A stretch of 26,242 nucleotides of DNA, from NCBI GenBank assembly GCA_022539475.1, contig VCMS01000137.1:100347-126588 (forward strand), given 5' to 3'. The notes below the pieces were generated by a model, which was not told the origin of the DNA, ran no database searches, and was given only the letters and a program-made list of their open reading frames with translations. Positions 1 through 10,604 of the stretch are shown here, piece by piece; within the stretch, counting starts at the first letter, position 1; every line of letters begins with the position of its first letter. Source of the stretch: Gracilaria domingensis. Lineage: Eukaryota > Rhodophyta > Florideophyceae > Gracilariales > Gracilariaceae. Made by a program: the position numbers and the translations under genes.

Positions 1-1
1 G

Positions 2-934
2 TTCAAGATCGCTTGTACCAAGAATGGGTTTTCAGAGGCAGCAGCCATGTGGTTGTTTCAATTCTACCCAACTGGTCAAACTGGAGCGTTGCTCCATAGC
101 CGCCTCCAAGGGAACACCATGGCGGTGGACGAAGACCAAACGGAAATGTTGACGACATACCCACAGGTGGTCAACTTCCTACTGGAAACCTATGCAACCG
201 ATGAGGTTATTCAGGAGGCGTACGCAGAGGTGCTTGCGTACCGCCAGCGCGCGGGACAAACCGAATTGGAATTCGCTCGCTCCCTATGGGCATTAGCCTC
301 CCGCTGTGGAAGCGTCTTTACTACCAAAAGGTTGAAATCGATGTACGCCAACAACGTGGCGAAGTCTATCCGATCACAGGTTCGCCACTACCTAGCTACC
401 AACCGCACGGTCGATTACAACGCACTAGCCCGCCATGCACAGGGACTAGGCGACACCGTTCGGTCAGGGGCCAGGAAAGACTCCGCACCACTTGGCAAAC
501 CATCGAAGGAGAAAGGAAAAACCAGGCGGTCAGTGTTTGACGTAGAGGAAGAGGAGACCACTACGGATTAGGCATCCACACAATACGCCTCCCAGGGTCA
601 CCCAGTCCACTTGGTGCACGCACAACCGACAACTCGATCGCACGGTAACACCTCCTGGTCCAGCTCGCTATCCAGCGAGCCACCCTCGAGGCAAACCTCA
701 GCTCCACCATCACAGGTATCCGTACCGGTCAGTCCAGTCCTAGCGGTGCCATTCAACCAATATGGTGATAGAGGACCACCCCCGCAGCAACGGAGTGTAG
801 CACCGACTGGAGGTCGTACCCCATCACGCGCGTCGTCGCTCGCGATGAAGGACCCCACAACCGGTAATCTCCTCTGCTGGTTCTGTTTATCGCCTCACCA
901 CTTGGCAACAGCGTGCCCAAGTGTGGCTCCGTAG
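2..934 (+). pseudogene. gag: Gag polyprotein (capsid-like region plus zinc knuckle), partial, one in-frame stop
   Basis: The frame is already open at the left edge, so the true start is upstream and outside the window. The first part resembles retrotransposon Gag capsid domains: a conserved Trp near base 50, then a Gln-rich helix region and the segment ELEFARSLWALASRCG around 265-315. A TAG at 569-571 breaks the frame. The same frame then stays open through a Pro/Ser/Thr-rich linker to a CCHC zinc knuckle (Cys-x2-Cys-x4-His-x4-Cys) at 875-916, which binds RNA during packaging. Gag stops at 932-934. Pol lies in the -1 frame and is open from 868, giving a 67-base overlap suited to -1 frameshifting. 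I see no classical slippery heptamer there. Confidence 0.85.
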
Positions 935-3900
935 AACAGAAACGCTCTCCTGACTGCTCGCCAGCAGAACCACCAGGATATATTTGGGCCCACGGCGCGA
1001 AGCGCAGGCACAGGACACGCAAATGCGCGCCCCGATGCAGCCACACCTCATCAGGTACACATCATTACGGAGCAGGACCAAACGGATCCCGTCCCGCATG
1101 CAGAAAACGCCGAACATTTGGGATAGAGGCCTTCCCCAACTGTCCGAAGACGGAAGGCCTTCCAGAACCAAGTGGTGCAAGTATGGACAATTACCCATTG
1201 GTTACAGGGGAGGAGAGCCTCATGGACGGCACCGAACCGATATGCTTTCTCAATCATAGTAACTATAAGGTAAACGTCACCCTCGGGTTTATTTCTAACC
1301 ACTTGGTACCATGCGTCACTGTCCTAGACACCGGGGCAGGACCTAATCTGGTGAATGCCAAACTACTAACTAACAGACAATTTAATAAGCTTCAGCCATG
1401 TACACTAACTAACCCACTGGTTGACGCCAATAACAGACCACTAACCGTCATAGGCGCGCTTATCATAATGGTATTGATTGACACTATGAAGTTCCGAGTC
1501 CGTTTCATCGTCGTTAACCAACTGGCAACAGACTGTATCCTCGGGACGACTTTTATACACCAGGACGTCAGGGCGATTTTCCCACGCTCCAAGACGGTGC
1601 TGTTCCACAATGGTCCCCGTATCGCCATCATTGGTAACCACAAGGGTGCCTCTCCCACGGAGAAAAGCATTAGCTACCAACTCGTTCCGGAAAATACACT
1701 CTCCAACAAGGTGCGACTGGCAAAGGCGGTAACGATACCGCCTATGAACCACTTAGTAGAGAAGGTGACATGCCAACAACCTGGTCTGCTATCTATTCAG
1801 AACCACTCTCGGTTGGCCGAACGACCTATGATCTTAATGGCAAATGGTATAGTCGATAACATACCGACAAAACCGTTTCAGGTCTAGCTGAGTAACTTCA
1901 GCAACCGCCCGGTTAAGTTGCCAAAGCACACCGTAATTGGTCTGGCCCTACCGGCTCCTCGTACGATCTTTACGATCAAACCACAATGGTCCCACGAGGT
2001 CGTTGACGCTAAGGAGGGGGGAGGCAGTGCCAACTCGCCGCAAACAGACCATATGGTGCAGCGACTAGCTGAGCGAGAAGACTCGAAACTGGAGCTCGAC
2101 CCAGTGACCAATTGGAAAACGGAAGTGAATATAGGACTTGAAGGGGAAGAGCTCAGAGCTCCGATCCTCGGACTCTTAGAGCCATTCAGTACCATGTGGT
2201 ATGGTAAGCTGGGAGCCATTAAGGCCACCCTGCGTAGGATTGACCTCAAACCGGACTCCCGTCCCATCCGCCAACAGCCAGACCGCGCGGGACATAAGGC
2301 CCGTAAGGTAGAGCTGGAGGAGGTAGAGCGGATGCTCCGAGAGGGTGTTATAGAGCCGGCAGACTCGTAATGGGCTAGCCTTGTAGTGCTAGTCCAAAAA
2401 CGAGGAGAGACCCATATGAGGTTTTGTATTGACTACAGAAAACTCAACGCCGTAACGGTGAGGGACTCATATCCCATCCCGAGGATGGATGAATGCATCG
2501 ACTCCCTAGGAGATGCGAACATATTCACCACACTGGACGCGAACTGCGGCTATTGGCAGATCGAAGTACCAGAGGTTGATCGTGATAAGACTGCGTTTGC
2601 AGGCCATGCAGGCCTGTATCGCTTCTTAGGTATGCCGTTCGGTTTGCGAAACGCCCCAGCCACCTTCCAAAGAGCATTAGACATCATACTGTCTAAGTTG
2701 AAGTGGACTACCGCATTGGTATACATAGATGACGTATACATCTACTCGCGATCCATTGAGGAACACTTCTCACACGTCCAAGTGGTATTGCGATTGCTAC
2801 AGGAGGCAGGCGTGACCCTCAAACTACGAAAGTGTATGTTCTTCAACCAAGAGATATAGTACCTTGGGCATACAATAAGCCCCGGGAAACTCGAAGTGGC
2901 CGAACGGAAAATCCAAGCGGTACAGGAAGCGAAGCTCTCTACGTCGCAAACGGACATACGATCCTTTATAGGTCTATGTAACTTCTACCGGCGGTTCATC
3001 AAGGGTTTTGCAAAGATAGCTGCCCCCCTGAACCGGAGGTTGCAGAAGGGGCAACCCACACACTTTGACCACTTGGAAGAAGACGAGGTAGAGGCTTTCC
3101 ACACATTGAAAGCAGTGCTTCTCTCCCCACCGGTACTGGCACTGCCCAAAACGGGACTCCCGTATACGCTGGACACAGACGTGTCGGACGCCCAAATAGG
3201 TTGCTGCCTCATGCAGGAACAGGAGAGCGACACGCTCGCACCAATTGGGTACTGGAGTAGAGCACTGAACCAAGCAGAGCAGAACTACACCGTAACCGAG
3301 AAAGAATGCCTAGCGGTTGTTTGGAGTATGCTCATGCTACGTCCTTACCTATATGGTGTGCGCTTCACGCTTCGAACGGATCATGACTCCTTGAGGTGGA
3401 TATTAGGTTTGGCGGACGCATCGGGTCGTCTGGCCCGATGGCGTCTGAGACTCTCGGAGTTAGACTACGATGTACAGTACCGCCCCGGGGTCAAGCACCG
3501 AGTGGCGGATGCAATGTTCCGGTTGAATACCGAAGGATTGGACACTGACCCAGTGGACGACGACATTCCATGTTTTACAATATAATCAGCAAACCACGAG
3601 GTCAACGAAGTTCTGAAGGGATACTGGCATGATGACAGTACGTACCAAGTGGGAGTGGACACTCTCCTCCCTGTGGAAGAAGGGGAACACGCTCCAATTA
3701 CCCGTGAGGAATTCCTACGCGAACAATCGGCCGATAGGTTGTGCAAAACGCTCGCTGACGTACTAGGAAAGAAGGATTCTCAGTTCGACGTCGACCACAA
3801 TGGGTACCTCATCAGACGCTCACCTTTAGACGGAGCTCTCCAGAAGGTCGTACCTGAGTCATTGAGACAAAGGGTGTTGTATCTGTCACACAACCCACGG

Positions 3901-5418
3901 CTTTCGGGACACCCTGGAGCCACGCGGTTGTACTATACCCTTCGGAGGCAATTCTACTGGCCGCACATGGCTAACGACGTATATACTTATGTGGCTCAAT
4001 GCAATTCGTGCATTAAGACCCGAGGTGGTGTGAGGAAGCACAAGAAGTACGTGAAGCTATTCCCGGCGGCGGGGCCCCTGGAATTCGTCGCGATGGACAT
4101 ACTGGGGCCCCTAACAAAGACCTCGGAGGGTTTTTGCTTTGTAGTAATCATAACCGATAGGTTCACGAAGCTCACCAGGGCCATACCCGTGAAGAACCCA
4201 ACGGCAACGACACTGGCGACAGCCTTCTTGGAGAACTGGGTCTACCCATACGGTGCTTCTATGTACCTACTGACCGATAATGGTTCGAACTTGGTTTCTA
4301 AGTTCTTTGAGGCGGTTTGCACCATGCTAGGGGTCAAGCACTACTTTACTACGGCCTATTATCCGCAAACAAACGGCCAAGTGGAACGGTTCAATAAGAC
4401 TCTAATGGCACGCCTACGGCACTATGTCGAAGAGCACCAAACCACATGGTCGGAGTATGTCCAACCATTGACATATGCGTACAGCCTCCAGGTCCACGGG
4501 GTCACCCAAACAACCCCGTTTGACCTGGTACTTTCACGAACACCACACGGCATTATCGTCTAGCCCGGACCCGACCGCTCGGAAGCGGCAGGGACACTCA
4601 CACCTGCGAAGGTCAAGCGAAAGATACTCCGGAAGTTACGCGCCGCTTTGGCTGCTGCCAAAATCAAAATGACAGCAGCCCAAGAACGGTATAAAGCAGA
4701 TTATGACCGGACGGTGCGCAGAGTAACCAAAGTGGTAGCGGGAGACATGGTCTTCCTCGACGAACCACCAAAAGGTAAGCGACCGACCCCAGCGGAGATG
4801 GAAGACGACACCCGCATTGAGGAGGATATTAAATCTAAACTACTACCCAAGTCGACGGGACCATATAAGGTGATTCGCTCCGATGACCATTCCGCTACGG
4901 TCATAATGGATGGCTTGGAGAACACCGTCTCTATCGACAGGATTGCCAAGGCCGCACAAAAGACGGCACCGCATACACAAACAATAGGTGAGCCAACTCA
5001 GAGGGAAGTGCAAAGGGTAGAAACGTCTCCCATAGCCCCTCCTCTGACGAGTCGGCCGAGCGGTCAACCTTCCATCAGTGCCGTAACGGCTGATCCCACA
5101 ACCCAGGTGGCACAGGAGATCGAGCCACGGCGAGACCAACAGGTCACACCACCCACGAGGAGCCATGCACCCCAAGACCAAACGGAAGAGCCACACCCTC
5201 AAGTAGACACTCAGGAGTGTGCTATTGACACCATTGTAGGTCACGAACACACCACAAAGGGTATCCGCTACAGGGTAGGATGGTACGGATGGTCGCCAAA
5301 GCACGACTCTATGGAACCACCTGGTCATATCCCTAACAACTTCATCATCCGATACTGGCGCAAACAAGGGCGAACGCCCCCACCAACTGGGACTGCTTCG
5401 TGTGGTACGCATCGCTAA
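868..5418 (+). pseudogene. pol: Pol polyprotein: protease, RT, RNase H, integrase, chromodomain; five in-frame stops
   Basis: One reading frame covers all enzymes. Protease: LDTGAGPN with the catalytic Asp at 1327. RT: FTTLDAN motif near 2525-2545 and the YIDD catalytic box at 2722-2733. RNase H: TDVSD with Asp at 3178, then TEKECLA and RTDHDSLRWIL; its closing DALSR-type motif is altered to DAMFR. Integrase: an HHCC zinc site at about 3890-4020, then the DDE triad at Asp 4096, Asp 4276 and Glu 4384 (QTNGQVERFN). A GPY-type motif lies near 4858. A C-terminal chromodomain (about 5220-5385; YRVGWYGWSPKHDSMEPPG) would direct integration to marked chromatin. Stops: TAG 1885, TAA 2368, TAG 2857, TAA 3583, TAG 4561. 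The end at TAA 5416 abuts the polypurine tract and is probably the original stop. It is inactive as written. Confidence 0.92.
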
Positions 5419-5430
5419 GGAGGGGGGGAA
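5417..5430 (+). other. Polypurine tract marking the 3' LTR border
   Basis: The run AAGGAGGGGGGGAA overlaps the end of Pol and is immediately followed by TGG. Ty3/gypsy elements prime plus-strand DNA at such a tract, and their LTRs usually begin with TG, so 5431 is the likely first base of the 3' LTR. Without the 5' LTR in the window I cannot verify this by comparing LTRs. Confidence 0.7.
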
Positions 5431-5570
5431 TGGTTTAAGCCGTTGAAGGCCAAGCGCCACATGGAATACTAACCTACTAACCTAACAGGAAAATGGAAAG
5501 AGATCATAACGCACAACGCTAGATACTTTATTAGTCGAGAAGGGCCCACGAGAGCTAACCACGAGGTAAC
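5431..5570. other. Presumed start of 3' LTR; end not definable
   Basis: The 140 bases between the polypurine tract and the end of the minus-strand gene contain no ORF. An AT-rich TACTTTATTAG at about 5525 could be promoter-like. No terminal CA border or target-site duplication could be assigned, because the partner LTR is not in the window. Confidence 0.35.
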
Positions 5571-6794
5571 TCAGGAGGTCTTGGCAGAACCACGGCCACA
5601 TCCGCGACCACGACCGGTCCCGCGACGGCGCCCACGGCCACGAGAGGTACGGCGAGACGACGCGGAACCTCCACGACCAGAAGACATCGACATAGGACCG
5701 GCGGAGCTTCCGCCTCCGCCGCTAGCGGCGCTCGCTGGCGCACCAGCACTTGGTAACGGAGTAGAGGCAGAAGGCCCTACTGGGGTGTCGCTGCTAACTA
5801 CCGGCATGGTGTTCGCAGGATCAGTGGGTGGATAGAAGGAAGGCGGCAAGCTAGTCGGAGGGATATCGCCAGAGGTCGGAGGAGGAGCAAGACCGCTGGA
5901 AGGCCCTGCACCAAGGGTCAGACCAGGTGGTGCCCCAACTCCCGAAGGCCCAGGACCAGCAAGCGCCATCGGAGCACTGGACGACGACGGAAGCGGAGCC
6001 GAGCGGAAACCAGTTTGGAAACCACTTGGTGCTCTCATCCCAGTACTGGCGGGAGGGAGAGGAACGTTATGAGGACCAAGCGGTGTATGTAAGGGTGCCG
6101 AAGGATCTGCACCAGGAGCTCCACCGGGCGGTTGATACGTTCCGAGACCACCAAAGCCTACCATCTGGGTCGCAGGCGCCGGAGACGTCGGGGCATACGG
6201 GTTGAAACTTTCCAAAGGGGGTCGATGCAGGGGTGCATGGCCTTCCACGAGGTTGCTCAGCTGATCAACATAGGCAATCACCTCACGGTAGAGATTGCGC
6301 TGAAAGTAGTCGCGGAACTGCCGCAACTCGTTAGTGCGCCGCTCATGGTGAGCGACCACGGGAAGCAAGTTTCTCAAGGTACCCACCGCGGTGAGGATGT
6401 CGTTTGGACCAAGACGGTTGAAGTGCACCATCGACGCGTGGTTGAGACGTGCCAGAGCGCCCCTAATCGCACCGCTGTCACCACCTGGGGGTACTGGGCT
6501 TACCGGGAGCGAATGAAAACCATCGCGGAGAGGCCCATGGGTTCCCCGGCCGGGGGAATGCGCCGCTGCGTGAGCATAAGGAGGACCACTAGGGATGGGA
6601 GCCGCCACACTGGTAGGAGGAGTGGCGTGTACGGGAGCCGAGGGAGGTAATGCAGGGGACTCATAGTTCTCGGCAGCCACCATCATGGTATCATCGTCAC
6701 CAAAGGGGTCCTCGACAGCCACATGCTTGTTCTGCAAGAGCACTATGCTCTGTACCTCAGGATCATAGACGTCCCAACTTGAGGGTCGCTCCAA
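5571..6794 (-). pseudogene. Unrecognised Pro/Gly/Ala-rich protein with Arg/Gly-Ser C-terminal tail (3' part of a frame-broken gene)
   Basis: This open frame of about 400 codons begins without a good start codon; the first ATG is at 6686. It overlaps the end of the upstream minus-strand frame by about 50 bases, so it is best read as the continuation of that gene after a frame change. Residues of roughly 105-190 are predicted helical and not low-complexity (ARLNHASMVHFNRLG, then a hydrophobic/charged stretch). This is followed by about 170 residues of Pro/Gly/Ser/Ala-rich linker and a tail rich in RGG/RGR and SR-like dipeptides, typical of RNA- or nucleic-acid-binding proteins. I do not recognise the family. 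A Gag-like protein of another retroelement is possible, but no zinc knuckle, protease or RT is present. Confidence 0.45.
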
Positions 6795-8329
6795 TTGTGG
6801 TTACTCACAGCCTTGAGGTAGTTGTCGAGTGGCTGAGCAGTATACTTCGTACCTTCCACAATGGCGGCAAGCCCCATCGCACGAATGTCTCCAATGACAT
6901 CAGTCGGAATGTGGAAGATACGACCAACTGGTTTAGTACCGCTGATGCCGACGGTCTTGTCAGGACAGCGTGTGCCCCAGGTCACACCCTCCACGGATGC
7001 CTGAAGGGCGAGAATCGCCACCATAACGGCCCATTCGCTGCGCGCAATCGACCAAACGGCGTACTCATTGTTCCTTTAGAGGACGATGCTACTTCCAAAG
7101 TACGCGAGGGCCGGAGGGGTGGGCACCTCCAACCACTGGCAAACTTCGTAGTGATCCCACCAAGACGGTCGGCTCACATACCACGACCGGCGGTTTTGGT
7201 CGCTCTGCGACCAGTATTCAACGTTGTGGAAAAGGTGCATCGTACGCGTACGACCGTGACGGTGACGGACACGGCTCTAGGCCATCGCATCGGTCGCCCA
7301 CCTGCCACAGTCTGTCCAGTAGTTGGTGTCTAGAAGGCGTTCGAACGCCACGTAATCGAGATTAACCTCGAGATAACCAGTTGGTTCGTCCAGACGGTGA
7401 AGAATGTCAACCAAGCGGCGGAAGTAATGGACCTCCCCGTCGCATGGGATGAGCGCGAGGTCCGACGGGATGGACACTGTGATGTAGTAGAGAAACTTCG
7501 TGTGCCTCTGCCGTGCGTGGAAACACTGCGGACGACCAAATCGGTTCTGCTTCTCACCCTGACGGGGTGGCGGAGGAGCCATCGGCACTGCCTCCAACCG
7601 ACGACAATCCCAGCGGGCAATGGCGCTGTACTGCGAGAGTTCCATATAGCGGAACCGCAAAGGACAGAACGAGAAGCTGATATGAAACGGCCAGTTCCGC
7701 GGAGCGACCATTTCGGCGGAGATGTCGGCAAACCGGGCGCCATAATGGGCGTGCGGCTGCCCGTGTGTCATGTTAAGGTCGTGCGGGGTGAGCTTCTGAG
7801 CCTCCACCGTGCCGGCGAAGGTCAAGGGTTTGATGTTGCTGGGACCAGCAGCGGCGGCATAAGGATCATACCCGCCGCCACGACCATATGGATCCTGACG
7901 AGCCCGGGTGCTAGCCCGAGTGGTCTGCTTGAAGATGCCGCCACCACGCCCGCGGGCTACCCCAGGGCTCTTCCCGGACATCCTAGACGCAGCAAGAACC
8001 TCTCGAACCGAGCGGGTGGTCTGCGGAGACGGAGATACCTCAGAGGTGGAGTCGCCCCTTATAGGGTCATAATGTGGCTCTTCGCGCACCACGAGGGTCT
8101 CGGCTTCCGGAGCGTCGGCGCCGGATGGAAGCGAAACCGGGGTACCGGCTTGGGATAGGCCACGGCGACGCCAGGACTCCACCAACTGGTACTCGGGCGC
8201 GTAAGGAGCGCCTGCATCGGAGGGGCGCCCCGCAGCGGTCAGGACGGGGGACACGCAGGCGTCACCCTCGTCCACGCGGCGCTCGAAGGTCATAGACCAC
8301 CCCGTAGAGGAGATCGACCGTTCACCCAT
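6743..8329 (-). pseudogene. Unrecognised GC-rich gene with two in-frame stops (5' part)
   Basis: The frame is open from upstream of 8425. The first ATG in it is at 8329 (MGERSISS). It has an acidic/Ser-rich N-terminal part, a basic Gly/Arg patch (VARGRGGGIF), then a Trp/Tyr/Phe-rich, globular-looking region including FHISFSFCPLRFRYMELSQY and LDEPTGYLEVNLDYVAFERL. A TAG at 7277-7279 and a TAA at 7076-7078 interrupt it. The same frame resumes after each and ends at 6743, where the neighbouring frame takes over. The base composition is visibly richer in GC than the flanking transposons, suggesting a different origin. I cannot assign a function. It could be a decayed host gene or an unclassified element gene. 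An intron-containing gene is possible, but I could not place convincing splice sites. Confidence 0.45.
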
Positions 8330-8361
8330 GAGGTTAGAAGTCGTGCAGCGGAAACCCCACG

Positions 8362-8568
8362 GATGACGGCAACCAAGACGGTAAGAGACGCAAAGCGCAC
8401 AACCCGAGAGGGAGCGAACTGACACGGAGGAGCGGTCACCGAACCAGGAAGGTCAGTGCGAGCCGGCGCCAGACGAGACTCACCCGTGAGGCACCACTTG
8501 GAATTAGCAACCCCGGAGGGTGCGGCGACGTCGACAACACCGGTCGGGGAAGATGACGGCAACCAAGA
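8362..8568. repeat. 17-base exact direct repeat, 190 bases apart
   Basis: GATGACGGCAACCAAGA occurs at 8362-8378 and again at 8552-8568, at the 5' end of the unrecognised minus-strand gene. The surrounding bases show looser similarity (CACCC[A/G]TGAGG near 8324 and 8482), suggesting an old local duplication of about 160-190 bases. Confidence 0.6.
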
Positions 8569-8644
8569 GGAAGGGGGGGCAGCTTCGCAACCCGCGGAGG
8601 GAGGTACGTCTGTTCTCTCGTTTTGTTAGTTAGCAGTCCAAAAA

Positions 8645-8846
8645 TGCTAGTTTCGAAATGCTAGTTTTTCATATGTTATATTGCACTTTCTGTAGTTTCC
8701 ATTCTGAAGAAAAACTAGAGAAAACTACGACTAATGAGTGATTCCGAGGTGTGCTAAAGTATGCTATGTTTTTGATACTAGACGTCTAAAACTAGCAAGT
8801 ATGAAAGATGGCAGAACCGTACTTCCAGTCCTCCACTTTTGCTAGT
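8645..8846. repeat. Left-end TGCTAGT subterminal repeats of copy 1
   Basis: TGCTAGT is found at 8645-8651, 8659-8665 and 8840-8846, and in reverse complement at 8791-8797. CACTA-type elements usually carry short subterminal repeats bound by an accessory transposition protein, and these could serve that role. This is an inference from clustering and from the matching cluster on the right. Confidence 0.45.
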
Positions 8847-8859
8847 GCTCTAGGTTCTG

Positions 8860-8956
8860 GGCTTCCAATGTGGTCCGTTGGTGGACAACCCGAATAGGCC
8901 CACTCACCTAGAGTGGGCCCATTGGCGTGGTCCACCAACAGACCACATGGGAAGCC
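8860..8956. repeat. Nested hairpin: 27-base imperfect arms around a 9-base perfect stem
   Basis: The outer arms 8860-8886 and 8930-8956 pair at 25 of 27 positions (core GTCCACCAAC / GACCACAT / GGAAGCC). The inner arms 8897-8905 and 8911-8919 (GGCCCACTC / GAGTGGGCC) are perfect. The DNA or a transcript could fold into a two-tier hairpin of about 97 bases. It sits in the non-coding left flank of copy 1. Confidence 0.75.
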
Positions 8957-9196
8957 GAGAGAAAGGACCAGTCTAGAACGAACGCAGCCAGCCTCCGAGA
9001 ATACTACGGCTGGAACATTCATTTGCTGCAGTACCCCCTAAGCACCACCACCGCAACCGCATATCCTCAAAACACCATGATCAAACCAAGAACTCATCTT
9101 CACAACTTCTTCATCAGCTGTTTCATATAACCTCATCCTTTGCACAGTCCACACACCTCAATCGCATTACAACAGAAAGCCGTAAACGGACACAAG

Positions 9197-9756
9197 GTTA
9201 GTAGCCATACTCAAAACAACCAAGAAACGTCTCTTCGATACCTGCAACTCTTACCTCTCCATCTCTTTCAGTCCCAATCACCGTCCACACACTTTCATCG
9301 CGGCACCGCACAGAAACACACGCTGAAACACAGTTAGTACCTATAGCGCGCACACAACCCTTTCAATGCGATATCTCCCTACCTTTTCGAATCCTCCAGT
9401 TATCGTATCCAAACACACCTTCACGTCCCTATTCAAGAATCAAGACTCCGCAAGAAGCACCAAAAAGACACACAGTTAGCAATCAGATAACACACACGAA
9501 CCTCTTGATTCATTCGTTTTGCATACCTCTCCATGTCTTCCAGTCCGCTAATGCGACACATTCACCCTCCAATGCTTCACGATCCATGTTTTCTAGAGTT
9601 TTGACCCATGTTGAATAGGAAAGTGAACGTTCTCGTTCCTATTCAACATGGATCGAAAACCTGCAAGCAGTAATTGGACACACAGTTAGTACATATACAA
9701 CAAAGGTAAAACTCTCCTCGATAACTTATTGTTACATAACTCTCCATGTCTTCCAG
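9197..9756 (+). repeat. Four consecutive intron-like modules (GTTAG[T/C] ... pyrimidine tract-CAG)
   Basis: Four segments begin with GTTAGT or GTTAGC and end with a pyrimidine-rich tract and CAG: 9197-9271, 9333-9399, 9475-9543 and 9685-9756 (75, 67, 69 and 72 bases). A fifth GTTAGT begins at 9891. The last two 3' ends share CTCTCCATGTCTTCCAG, and three of the 5' borders are preceded by CACA. The segments between them are 61, 75, 141 and 134 bases. The array looks either like a degenerate tandem repeat or like a chain of mini-introns in an untranslated leader of the copy 1 transposase. There is no long ORF across the spliced-together pieces that I could identify. Confidence 0.5.
9606..9651. 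repeat. Perfect 16-bp hairpin with 14-base loop
   Basis: CCATGTTGAATAGGAA at 9606-9621 is exactly complementary in reverse to 9636-9651. Five further base pairs are possible outward (GTTTT/AAAAC). It lies inside the third spacer of the intron-like array, in non-coding DNA. Confidence 0.85.
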
Positions 9757-10020
9757 CCATGATAATGCGACACCTTCACCGTCTACCGCTCCACCATCTA
9801 CCCTCAACGCCCCCCATGTGCCACATTTTTCAATCCAATTAAATGGACGACCCAAAGTTCACTAAGCCAGAAGTAACACCAAACCCAGCTGTTAGTCATT
9901 AAAACCTCGCTAATTAAGTTCTACAAGCGTCTATAGTGAAAATTGTAGTACACTTCTCACTCGAACCGCTCTTAGAGCGTAATTAGCGACGTACCTTACG
10001 AGCGCTGACATGCGTTCCTA

Positions 10021-10268
10021 GAACCTTTGCTCGCTCTCCGTAAATCGCTGGCGTCAAACGGGTTCAGCAAGAACTAGATCCATAAAAACCTTAGATAGAG
10101 TGTAAACCGTACCAGTATGTCACTCCCATGATCTGCATAATAGTCTTTCGCTCGTTATTCGTACATCGCTCGCATCGAACTAGGTCAGCAACATATAAGA
10201 TCGCAGTAAGAGTCTAAACCGTTACATGTTTCACGTATCTGTAGGGAACTCGCATGATCTAGAAGATA
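10021..10268. repeat. Imperfect tandem duplication with a period of about 121-126 bases
   Basis: GCTCG-CTCTCCGTAAATCGCT at 10029 corresponds to GCTCGTTATTCGTACATCGCT at 10150. Later landmarks repeat in the same order: GGTTCAGCAA/GGTCAGCAAC, GTAAACCGTACC/CTAAACCGTTAC, and CATGATCT at 10127 and 10253. The stretch 9760-10268 otherwise contains no gene that I can support. Confidence 0.55.
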
Positions 10269-10604
10269 ATGTGTCGCAGAGAAGTGCCATGACCAGAGAT
10301 GGCATCGCACTGGTCAGGCCCGTGCCATGGCACTTTCCTGACTTCTCCAGTGCAACACTATCCACATTTAGTGTACACTTCACGCCGGCCGCAAAGTATG
10401 AGCGTAACAATTTCTTACAAGTTGCAACTACAAGTTGCAACACTGCACCTTCGACCTCCGCTCCTCAACTCCAACGTTCCAACCAACCGCCTCCTCCTCC
10501 CCATCCCCCATCTCCCCGCCCTACTGCATCACGTAAATATGTTGCTTCCCCCGCTGCGCCTTTCACACAGACTCTATCGCCTCCCTTGCGCAACATCAGA
10601 AACG

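Larger units (their letters stand above)
1..5430 (+). mobile_element. Ty3/gypsy-type LTR retrotransposon with chromodomain, 5' truncated by window edge
   Basis: The order Gag, protease, reverse transcriptase, RNase H, integrase, chromodomain is diagnostic of Ty3/gypsy (Metaviridae-type) elements and is read directly from conserved motifs in one strand. The 5' LTR and primer-binding site lie outside the window, because the Gag frame is open to base 2. The element ends with a polypurine tract next to the Pol stop. Gag carries one in-frame stop and Pol five, but Pol needs no frame correction over about 4.5 kb. This looks like an inactive copy killed by point mutation rather than by indels. Next to the 3' border lies an unrelated minus-strand gene, so the 3' LTR is short, truncated or not identifiable here. 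Confidence 0.93.

Noticed and set aside
868..934. Programmed -1 frameshift signal with a slippery heptamer between Gag and Pol
   Set aside because: The overlap has the right frame relation, but no X XXY YYZ heptamer is visible, so only the overlap is reported.
569..4563. Alternative genetic code in which TAG and TAA encode Gln
   Set aside because: All premature stops in the retrotransposon are TAG/TAA, and one TAG in copy 1 aligns with Gln. But a TAA at 13388 aligns with Glu, genuine gene ends use TAA and TAG (5416, 21931-21934, 24574), an in-frame TGA also occurs (11301), and frame shifts are frequent. Ordinary pseudogene decay explains it better.
2368..4563. Several separate Pol genes expressed from internal starts
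   Set aside because: The pieces are one frame without gaps. The stops cut conserved domains (for example just before YLGH in RT), so they are nonsense mutations rather than natural gene borders.
7397..8158. Plus-strand ORF of 253 codons opposite the GC-rich gene
   Set aside because: Stop-poor shadow frame caused by high GC; the minus strand has the longer coding-like frame.
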